Of a stretch of 64,000 nt of DNA, positions 1-8,344 are shown piece by piece. A program made the position numbers and the translations under genes. Below the pieces are notes generated by a model, which searched no databases, had not been told where the DNA came from, and saw only the letters and a program-made list of their open reading frames with translations. Source of the DNA: Mesonia maritima (GTDB lineage Bacteria > Bacteroidota > Bacteroidia > Flavobacteriales > Flavobacteriaceae); NCBI RefSeq assembly GCF_042433895.1, contig NZ_JBHLUA010000015.1, positions 34,370-98,369 of the forward strand, given 5' to 3'. The first letter of the stretch is position 1, and each line of letters starts with the position of its first letter.

Positions 1-472
1 CCATAAGACTTACAGGAGTCTTATCATCTAATAATCTTCCCTCGCGGTCATATAATTGTAATAATAAAGTACTATAATCTTTTCCATCATTTAAAATTTC
101 TGGGGGTTCAGCTATAAGTTGTGTTCTTTCAAAATCAATGAAGGGTTCCGGACATCTTTCCTGAACACGAATAGTAATCAATTTAGTGCTAGGCTTTCCA
201 TCTAAACGAAATCCAACTCGTGCTTCGTTTATTTCACGAGCTCCTGAAATAAAAGCTCTATAGCTTCCATCTTTATTATCCTCTGTTTCTGATATCTCAA
301 TACCTTCAGCATATATTAAAACATCAGCACCTCCTTCTTCTATTATTTCGCCTTCTTCACTTTTTAAATTTACCAAAATAGTAGCTACCTCTTCACTTCC
401 TAATTGTATACAGTCTCTATCTGTGGTGATAAGGCTCTGTTCTAAACTTGGTATAATTTCTGAACTATTCAT
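1..472 (-). CDS. Partial Ig-like (invasin/Big-type) surface protein, N-terminal part
   Basis: I translated this frame by hand. It begins with ATG at 472 (MNSSEIIPSLEQS...), six bases after the stop of the 2162-aa gene, and runs off the left edge, so at least 157 residues are visible. The text has the pattern of bacterial Ig-like domains, with repeated phrases on allowed values and 'DNKDGSYRAFISGAREI' resembling Big_1/invasin repeats. No signal peptide is visible. It is the last visible gene of the minus-strand operon that starts at 11280 and probably belongs functionally with the giant protein beside it. The family call is inferred from residue pattern only. Confidence 0.6.
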   Translation of the reverse strand, partial: MNSSEIIPSLEQSLITTDRDCIQLGSEEVATILVNLKSEEGEIIEEGGADVLIYAEGIEISETEDNKDGSYRAFISGAREINEARVGFRLDGKPSTKLITIRVQERCPEPFIDFERTQLIAEPPEILNDGKDYSTLLLQLYDREGRLLDDKTPVSLM

Positions 473-478
473 AATATA

Positions 479-3400
479 TTAATTTTCAGGATTGATGCTT
501 ATATTTTTGATATATACGGTATTTAATTTTTCGTCATTCGGTACCCCCGGTTCTTCTTCTACAATGTATTCGGAGCCATCCCAAATTTTGTAAATAAACT
601 TAAGATTTATAAATTCATCTGACAGATGTTTAGAAGTATTCATTATTAATGCTTGTGAATAGTCATTGGAAAAGAGTACAGAATAGCCTACAGCATCCAT
701 AGTTTCAGAGGCCATAACCTTTATTGTATTTTCTATTTCTGCAATAGGAATTTTCGGATTATTAAAAGGTTCAGGGTTTCGTACCAGTAAAGCAACTACA
801 TCTCCTGTATTACTATCTATAATTTTATTGAATTCAGTAGTTACAGCTACAGGTAAAGGCTCAAATCCAAATACTCCTTCCATTATTCTATCAAATTTAT
901 GATAAAATTGTCTTTCTAAACTACTACTACCTGTATAAGTAGGATCAGAAATAAGTTGGTATGCGATATCTATATCATTGCTATTTAAAGCTATTGGCAA
1001 ATCAAATATTGCAGGAGTGGGAGTGGAGTTTTCTTCACCTTCTAATAAATAGCTTTCTATTTGTTTTCTAAAATTTTCGTAACGGGAAGTCTTAAATACA
1101 TATTCGTGAATTTGCTTACTTTCACTATCTTCCAAACTCCCATTTCCATTACTATCAAATGCATTGTAAATAATAACCGTATATAGTTTCTCTGGTTTCA
1201 AGTTGGTTAAAATTAATGAGAATGTGGGGCTCCTTGGTACTATAGGCCTCCCTAGTACAGGAGTACATTCCATATCTGCATAATTTTCGTTAGCATATTC
1301 TATCAAATTATTCATTGTCTCCAATTGAATAGGACTTAGTGGTCTTAAATCTTGATTCCAAGATAAGGATTGCGGTATAGGTACACTATCTTGTTCGTAA
1401 CTAGAAGGTAAAGGATAAGGAATGATTTCTTCCGTTACCGGATCTTTTATTGCCACGTGCATATCTCCATTTAACAACGGAAGGCCTTGATAAGATGGCC
1501 AGCTTGTTAACATATGATAAACCATCGGTTTTAAAAAAAAGAGATTTATTTTACATTGTGCAAATCCATAAAACAGCGGTTTTGCTTTTAATAAATTCCC
1601 TTTAGCATCAGGATATGATCTTCTAAAATCTATATAATCAGAAAGTGTATTTAAAGGGAAATTATCAGTATTAGCTCCCACAGGTAAATCATTTACATTG
1701 GGATCTAAATGATAGTGGCCAATAGGGCCTACCGTCTTAAATCCATAATAGTAATCATAAATCCCTTCATTTTCTCCTCCATCCACTTCATCCTTAAGAC
1801 GAAAACGTAAATAGTATTTTGAATTTGGGCGCCATATAGGCTGAGCAGTATTTTCAATAGCTTCTACCATTGCTTCATAATCCTCCTCAATAGCTTCCTG
1901 TCCCGGTATAGTTTCGTTGTATTCAAAATTTTCAACGGTCATCCAACAAAATTCTTGTAAAGAAGTATAACAATTGTAATTGCCTTCTAGCCCGGGTACA
2001 TCTGATCCTGTTTCACAATCACAATAACCTTCTCGCCTTAAAATAGCTACAATAGATGCTAAGGTCGTTTTCAATTCATCTAACATCTCCAAAGTTTGTT
2101 CTCCTTCTTGCAAAGCTTCGTTTATTTGTCGGTATAAATCAAATAGCGGAGATATTTCTTCAACCATTTCAGGTTGATTAAGAAGAGTTGAGTTGATCAA
2201 TCCATTACGAATTATTTCATAAACCACATTGTAATAAGATAAATTGTCACCTATTTCTTCTTCCTGGTTCACTGTAAAATATTGGGCTAGTAATGCATTT
2301 AAGGTGTTGTAATAATGACAAATTAAAGGATCAAAACTATAACCAGTACCACAGTGGCAATTTCCTGCTCTACGGATTCGCTCTAAGAGTATAAAAGCAG
2401 TATCTCTAAAATTTACATAACTTCGGATGTTTATTTCTCCTCCTTCTTCCCACCATCCAGAAATCTCTCTCCTTAATTCAAAATATAAACTATATTCAGG
2501 TTCTAATACTTCCTCTAGTCTATACTCTGGGTTTTTATTTATAAAAGATTGTAATTCTTGGTAAAAAGTATCAAAACAAGATTGATCAACTTGTGAGGTA
2601 GAACTAATAGGAAATAAAAAACATGTATTAAATATGTTGAGCAAATCTTCATAAAGACCGCATAGAGCCTCGTCTTTTTCGCAATCTTCGTCTTCTCCAT
2701 TCCCTGGACCCCCATCATTGTCGCCTCCTCGATCTATAGAACAGCCTGCTCCACGCAAACTATCCAATTGATCCTTAAGCTCTTGATATAATTCAGGGTT
2801 TGCTGGTATCCCTCCAGTTATAATGCCATTACTGTTTCGATAATCTTGCTGAAACATGGCAGCAATTTCTTGCTCTAGCTGAGCTATTTCTTCCTGATTG
2901 GCTTCCACCGGTCTTATAATAACTTTAGAAATATGCTCATTTTCATTTATATAAATCACTTCATTTTGTAACTCCGCTGCAGTTTTCTGTTCTTCGTGAA
3001 TGAGTTCATAAACTGGAATTATACCAGCGCTAATAACAGATTTATAATAACTTATGGTAACTGAACTCGCATCAGAATTCAATTTCAATCGAACCTCAAT
3101 AGACGGTTCTTCTAACAATAATACCAGATGTTTATGATTTTCAAATTGTAACGACTTATTGAATCCATGAGTGTTGGAACGGTTTGTAATCAAAAACTTA
3201 TCTTGATTATCCTCTAGATCATCATAAACATAATAAGTGCCTTCTAATGTAAAATACGCTCCATTAATATAATGTCCGTAGTACTGCGCAGGTGGAAAAT
3301 ATTCTTTCCCCACTTCTTTATTTAGAAAATTGCCACAATGTATTGATCTTTCTTCATCCTTACAAAATAGTTGAGAAGCAGTAATCCCATGTTCTTCAGG

Positions 3401-6400
3401 CACATACCACCCAGGTTCTCCGGCTTCAGTATAAGTCATAGGTGTGGTAGCCATCAACCTTATAGTATTGTATTGCTTATCAGATTTTTGCCAATATCCT
3501 ATTAAAGATGGTAATTGATCACGTTCTTCTTCCTCTACTACCGCCTTAAAAGGTTCATAATCTTCCCAACTGTTGCCACTCCATATTTTTAATTCTATTT
3601 CTTCTATAGAATATTTATGCTTTACTTGTCGTAGTTCATTTCCTCCACGCACAACTTTTTGTGGAGGAATTAAATCTGTATAGTTATGAGCTCCACTTAC
3701 ATTCCCTCCTATCTTCTGAGAATTAATATTAGGAATCAACCCTTTCACAGATTTTAAATCTATATAAGTATCCAAGGGAATAATCGTATCAATATTTGCT
3801 GCATTTGGTATATATGCTACTCCCGAATTTCTAACTTCTAATTTTTGAATAGGATAAGTTTTATTGGTAAGCATATGGACTCCTTTAACAAGTTCTTCTG
3901 TACGATCAGTTTCCCGAGAAGAGTTTGTATAAGGTAACGGAGGTACGGGGGTACGGTCTACAGTAGAGTCGTATTCCCATTTAAGTTTTACGGTAAAACT
4001 TTTGCAAACTTTGGCAAATAATACCTTAATACATCCTCTCACATCTAATTTAGCATAGATCAAAAAGGGTTTAGCTGCCTCAACAGCCAATAAAGCATCA
4101 AGACCTATATCCAACTTCAAAACCCAAATATCTACCAATATTTGTCCACCAGCCCCTATGAAGCCTCCTATTTGGGGCCGTTCAAAACTTATCTGACCTC
4201 CTACCTCGACATATGCACTAATTTTAACCTTTGCAGGGCCAAATCTCTTTTCTAAAAGAAATGAAGCTTTTGCTCCTGCCCGAATTCCTTGAGATGATAA
4301 CATTAAATAAGACTGCGTGGTAAATAATGTGAGAAACTCAGCACTTACACGATTTTGTTCCGTACCAAAGTTTACATACCATCCCGATGGATTATTAAAA
4401 GGGAAATAAGCCTCTACATCTGCTTGTATATCAAGTAGCCACCCTCTATTGTTTCCTGTATCCGGTATTGAATAGTCTGCACCTATTCCAAACTCAAGAG
4501 AATTCGGTCCCCAAGCAGCAAATGCATAAAAAGGAGGCTCGGTAGGGCTGTCTAATCCTATTCGTTTGGCAAGGATAGATGCACTTCCATCAATTACCAC
4601 TGCTGTAGGTAAAGATAGTACAAGCATAGCTCTTACCGAAAGTAAAGACCCTCCATCAAAACTAGTCCCAAAAATGGCTCCTGCACCTAATGCAATAGGG
4701 TTCTGATAATTTTCTGTATCTTCAGGTTGACTAAATTTTGAAATATGAATACCACGCGGTGGGGCTTTATAATATTCCTGCCATTTGGCATCGGAAGCTA
4801 AGCCTACAGCTTCTTTTTCTACAAGATATCGATAACCTAATAATCCTCTAAATCCATAAATACCCACAGGACCAATAGGAATAGGTTTCGGCAAATCTAC
4901 ATTTGCATCTACCACAAAAGCAGGATATTTGGGGTGTAAACGCATAGCAGCATAGGCGGCTATTTTTGCCTTTGGAAGCTTTAAAGAGATTTCACCCTGA
5001 TACTCTCCGGATTCTCCAGGGTCTGGTATGGATAGTGCGCCATTAATTATAGCCATGGCAGCCTCAGGACTAGCTGTACCGGGTATGATTAAATCTATAG
5101 CGATAGTTTTAATATGTATAAAAGAATCGCCCACCCCATTGTAATCATCATTATCAACGGTATAATAATATTTTATGCCTTCCCCACGGGCATCAATACC
5201 TAACGGATCTATACTTATAGCCCCATCGAAACCCCAATAATTGTAGTTACGACCGTCTTGTTGGTGAGAGCCAAAGTGCACATTTGTAACGGCTACTTCT
5301 ACAGGACCTAAATTTAAACTAATATTGGTAGGTATGCTTGTGTTACCTCCTTCTATCTCCATCCTTCCGTTTTCATATATTCTCAATTTCGGAATAATGA
5401 TTTTTTGATCGCCAATTAGTTTATTCATTACATCATCCTGAAACCAAATCTCACAAGAAACCCCCAAGAAAAAATTATCGTTTACTTCTCCTAAGTGAGC
5501 AGAAAGAATATTAAATGTCACAAAATCGAAAAGGGTAAAAGGTACTCCTTGAGGATCACTGAACGTCAATTCAAAATTGCCGTTACTTTCTATGTCTCCT
5601 ACTATCATTAATTTTGCATCAGCATTACCTTCTTTTAAACCTGGAATAGTTAGCAAGCCTTCTATACGAACATCTTCTATGATATTTTGCTTTAAGCGTA
5701 CATCAAAATAATTGAACCCTATAAACCAATTACCAATTTGTGTACCTAAGTATGCATTCCCATTATTAGAATCTCCTGATAAGGTCTCTAGGGAAATAGT
5801 ACCCGAGACTCCTCCTGTTCCAATTAAAAGATTACGCCCTGCCAACTGCAAGGTTGAATAGTCTGCATTAGAAAACCATTTTTTGGGGAGTGTGATAGAA
5901 ACTAAATCCGCATAAACCCCTTGAAACTCATTGGGTCTTCTGTCCGCATCGGCTTCAGGGATATTCCTATCTGTTCTAAAATCAAATTTTAGATTATTAA
6001 TATTTATCAAAAGTCCTGTATCCCCTATTTGGGAGGGCGTTAAATCAAAATTATCGGGGTTGATAAATTCAAAACCTTTTTCTGAATGATAGGATACACC
6101 TCCAACATTATAAGTAAGTAAAGATTTCGCGCTATCATCTTCTATAACTTCTCCTTGACCATCTACCGGTTTTAACCAAGATCTAGGAAACTCAAGGGCT
6201 AAAAATAGGTTGTTCAGAGAAGCTAAAAAGTTTGGTGTCAGAAATTTTTGAAAGTTATCTACTGTGAAACTGCCAAATACATCATAAAATAAGCGTTCTA
6301 GTTTTTTTTGAACAGAACCAAAATCATCATCGCTTGATAAGTAATCATTTAGTACAAAATCAAAGACAGAATATTCATTACCATTAGAAGACAATTGTGT

Positions 6401-6967
6401 AATTAAATCTTCTATGATTTCTATTTCATTCCCCCCTACATTAAGCGTTAGTGGAGTTGCAGGATTATTATTGGTATTAAAATCATCTATAAATATCTGA
6501 AATGGTTCTTCACTATCACTTTGATCAATTCCATAGTCTGGATAAAAGACATTCATAAACATACTGAAAAGTTGAACCTCATCAATCCTTCCTAACTCTA
6601 ACAATAAAGAATAAATTGCTTCAATTGAAAAACTAAACGATTCTAAATCAAAGCTTTTTGTATACTTTAACAATGGCCAATTATAGAGTATTGACATAGG
6701 AAATTCTGAAGTATCTCCCTCTACAAAGCCAGGATTAAGTACTAAAGAAAAACCTTCTTCACCACCAAGATTAAGTCCTAATCTTTCAAAACTAACGATT
6801 GTGATATTATAATTAACTTCATGAGTATGAATGCTCCCCTCAGTATAGAAGGCTTTAAAGTATAATTTGGAAAAAATCGAATTTAAACTATTTTCCACAA
6901 AGCCCAAGCTAGAGGGTAAATCATTTACTGAAATAAGTAATGATAATGGTGGTATATATCTGGCCAT
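479..6967 (-). CDS. Giant beta-rich protein of unknown function (2162 aa)
   Basis: I do not recognise a named family with confidence. The first ~300 residues are mixed helix and strand. Roughly 300-1000 is a long run of alternating hydrophobic/polar strands rich in Gly, Ile and Asp (for example GPVGIYGFRGLLGYRYL), suggestive of a beta-solenoid or barrel-like sheet. Residues ~1480-1680 contain three helical segments marked by Cys pairs (CEKDEALC, NCHCGTG near 1536, YCDCETG near 1649), which look like internal repeats. The C-terminus has an Ig/FN3-like phrase (LKPEKLYTVIIYNAF). There is no signal peptide, which is unusual for a protein this size with Cys-rich segments. It lies 9 bases after the 455-aa lipoprotein gene and 6 bases before the next gene, so all are cotranscribed. 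Confidence 0.85.
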   Translation of the reverse strand: MARYIPPLSLLISVNDLPSSLGFVENSLNSIFSKLYFKAFYTEGSIHTHEVNYNITIVSFERLGLNLGGEEGFSLVLNPGFVEGDTSEFPMSILYNWPLLKYTKSFDLESFSFSIEAIYSLLLELGRIDEVQLFSMFMNVFYPDYGIDQSDSEEPFQIFIDDFNTNNNPATPLTLNVGGNEIEIIEDLITQLSSNGNEYSVFDFVLNDYLSSDDDFGSVQKKLERLFYDVFGSFTVDNFQKFLTPNFLASLNNLFLALEFPRSWLKPVDGQGEVIEDDSAKSLLTYNVGGVSYHSEKGFEFINPDNFDLTPSQIGDTGLLININNLKFDFRTDRNIPEADADRRPNEFQGVYADLVSITLPKKWFSNADYSTLQLAGRNLLIGTGGVSGTISLETLSGDSNNGNAYLGTQIGNWFIGFNYFDVRLKQNIIEDVRIEGLLTIPGLKEGNADAKLMIVGDIESNGNFELTFSDPQGVPFTLFDFVTFNILSAHLGEVNDNFFLGVSCEIWFQDDVMNKLIGDQKIIIPKLRIYENGRMEIEGGNTSIPTNISLNLGPVEVAVTNVHFGSHQQDGRNYNYWGFDGAISIDPLGIDARGEGIKYYYTVDNDDYNGVGDSFIHIKTIAIDLIIPGTASPEAAMAIINGALSIPDPGESGEYQGEISLKLPKAKIAAYAAMRLHPKYPAFVVDANVDLPKPIPIGPVGIYGFRGLLGYRYLVEKEAVGLASDAKWQEYYKAPPRGIHISKFSQPEDTENYQNPIALGAGAIFGTSFDGGSLLSVRAMLVLSLPTAVVIDGSASILAKRIGLDSPTEPPFYAFAAWGPNSLEFGIGADYSIPDTGNNRGWLLDIQADVEAYFPFNNPSGWYVNFGTEQNRVSAEFLTLFTTQSYLMLSSQGIRAGAKASFLLEKRFGPAKVKISAYVEVGGQISFERPQIGGFIGAGGQILVDIWVLKLDIGLDALLAVEAAKPFLIYAKLDVRGCIKVLFAKVCKSFTVKLKWEYDSTVDRTPVPPLPYTNSSRETDRTEELVKGVHMLTNKTYPIQKLEVRNSGVAYIPNAANIDTIIPLDTYIDLKSVKGLIPNINSQKIGGNVSGAHNYTDLIPPQKVVRGGNELRQVKHKYSIEEIELKIWSGNSWEDYEPFKAVVEEEERDQLPSLIGYWQKSDKQYNTIRLMATTPMTYTEAGEPGWYVPEEHGITASQLFCKDEERSIHCGNFLNKEVGKEYFPPAQYYGHYINGAYFTLEGTYYVYDDLEDNQDKFLITNRSNTHGFNKSLQFENHKHLVLLLEEPSIEVRLKLNSDASSVTISYYKSVISAGIIPVYELIHEEQKTAAELQNEVIYINENEHISKVIIRPVEANQEEIAQLEQEIAAMFQQDYRNSNGIITGGIPANPELYQELKDQLDSLRGAGCSIDRGGDNDGGPGNGEDEDCEKDEALCGLYEDLLNIFNTCFLFPISSTSQVDQSCFDTFYQELQSFINKNPEYRLEEVLEPEYSLYFELRREISGWWEEGGEINIRSYVNFRDTAFILLERIRRAGNCHCGTGYSFDPLICHYYNTLNALLAQYFTVNQEEEIGDNLSYYNVVYEIIRNGLINSTLLNQPEMVEEISPLFDLYRQINEALQEGEQTLEMLDELKTTLASIVAILRREGYCDCETGSDVPGLEGNYNCYTSLQEFCWMTVENFEYNETIPGQEAIEEDYEAMVEAIENTAQPIWRPNSKYYLRFRLKDEVDGGENEGIYDYYYGFKTVGPIGHYHLDPNVNDLPVGANTDNFPLNTLSDYIDFRRSYPDAKGNLLKAKPLFYGFAQCKINLFFLKPMVYHMLTSWPSYQGLPLLNGDMHVAIKDPVTEEIIPYPLPSSYEQDSVPIPQSLSWNQDLRPLSPIQLETMNNLIEYANENYADMECTPVLGRPIVPRSPTFSLILTNLKPEKLYTVIIYNAFDSNGNGSLEDSESKQIHEYVFKTSRYENFRKQIESYLLEGEENSTPTPAIFDLPIALNSNDIDIAYQLISDPTYTGSSSLERQFYHKFDRIMEGVFGFEPLPVAVTTEFNKIIDSNTGDVVALLVRNPEPFNNPKIPIAEIENTIKVMASETMDAVGYSVLFSNDYSQALIMNTSKHLSDEFINLKFIYKIWDGSEYIVEEEPGVPNDEKLNTVYIKNISINPEN

Positions 6968-6976
6968 AATATATGT

Positions 6977-8344
6977 TTATTTTTTTATTTTGGATACTTT
7001 GATTTCATTATTTAGAATTTTTATCTCATAAGCCTTTGCTAGACCAACAGATTTGTAACCTCTGGCACTAGTTGTACTCCCATCTTTATGATGTAGATAT
7101 CGATCAAGCATTCCATTTTCATCTACAAACCGATTATACATAGAATAACCTTGATATATAAAAATTGTCTTATTACTTACATAAAAAAATTGTATTTGAA
7201 ACCCATAACTTTGCGAATTATTTAAAATAAAGGCAGGAATAACTGTGGCGAACTTCTCTTCACGATTATAAAGAACTAAATAGCCTGTACTATTACAATC
7301 ATAACCATCTCTAGCAAAGCAGCAATCTTCTTCTTTTTTTGCAAACGCACCACAACCTATAGGGTAATCTACTCCTGTTGTTGTATAATAAATTTCATAA
7401 TTATTAATATTAGGTAATCGTGTTACAAAACTTCCATTTACGGGGTTAAATTCTTTTTGATAACCATCCTGTATTAATGTAGATAAAAGAGTATTTTCTA
7501 ACATTTTGTAGTTTTCGATTGGCGGCAATAATTTTTGTTCGTAATCTTCTGATAAATCCGCATCTACATAAGGATGCAGTTTTAGAAAATACATCCAAAT
7601 ATCATAGATATCTTTTCTTTTCTTTTTTTTCTCTTCTGTAATAGAATCACCACCTTGTTTAATATAAAAACCTAAAAAATTTTTATTGTTTTCTACAAGT
7701 TGGCCTAGAGGTTTGGGACCAAAAGGTAATATAGAATCTATAGGATGAATAATACTTTGTAAGCTATCAGTTATTCTATTATACTTTATTGAGAATTTAA
7801 TACTATCTCCTAAAAAACGCTTTTTTGCTAATTCTTTGTAATGAATACTATCTTTAAATGAGCTTTGAATTAACTTTTGAATTTCGTCATTGGACAATAA
7901 GTCATATTTAATAATAGTGCCAACCTTTTTTAACCTTTGTTTATATAATTCATACAGAATTATAAATTGGGCTAAAGAATCTTTATTGAATTTTTCTAAT
8001 TCATTAGGCAATAAAAACCTTTTGAAAGGTGCAGGTATTTTTTTTCCTTTGTATGGTATATAATTAAACTTTCTAATGCCACTGCGCCTAGCTCTTGCCT
8101 TACTTATAAATCTGTTTCTAAATTTTTTATCTTCTACTATTTTATCTTTCCTGTTTAAAATTGAGTCTTTTTCCTCCTCAAGTAAATACGGAATATCAAT
8201 TGCACTAAAATATTTCACAAGAAAAGTATCCTTCTTAGCACCTTTTTTATCCTTAATGTAAGCTTGTTTATCAAATTTATTTGATTCTTTACAGGAAAAC
8301 AGAAAAAAAAATAAAATGGACAATATGCAACTACTCTTTATCAT
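6977..8344 (-). CDS. Lipoprotein of unknown function (455 aa)
   Basis: The N-terminus is a clear type II signal (MIKSSCILSILFFFLFSCKES) with lipobox LFSC, so the mature protein should be anchored in a membrane facing the periplasm or cell surface. The rest is Lys-rich and helical in the first 250 residues, with a C-terminal beta part. That part holds a Cys-rich patch (GCGAFAKKEEDCCFARDGYDC, near residues 330-350) that could form disulphides or bind metal. Its ATG overlaps the TGA of the 979-aa gene (ATGA), so translation is coupled. No family is recognised. Context suggests it works with the giant 979- and 2162-aa proteins. Confidence 0.85.
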   Translation of the reverse strand: MIKSSCILSILFFFLFSCKESNKFDKQAYIKDKKGAKKDTFLVKYFSAIDIPYLLEEEKDSILNRKDKIVEDKKFRNRFISKARARRSGIRKFNYIPYKGKKIPAPFKRFLLPNELEKFNKDSLAQFIILYELYKQRLKKVGTIIKYDLLSNDEIQKLIQSSFKDSIHYKELAKKRFLGDSIKFSIKYNRITDSLQSIIHPIDSILPFGPKPLGQLVENNKNFLGFYIKQGGDSITEEKKKKRKDIYDIWMYFLKLHPYVDADLSEDYEQKLLPPIENYKMLENTLLSTLIQDGYQKEFNPVNGSFVTRLPNINNYEIYYTTTGVDYPIGCGAFAKKEEDCCFARDGYDCNSTGYLVLYNREEKFATVIPAFILNNSQSYGFQIQFFYVSNKTIFIYQGYSMYNRFVDENGMLDRYLHHKDGSTTSARGYKSVGLAKAYEIKILNNEIKVSKIKK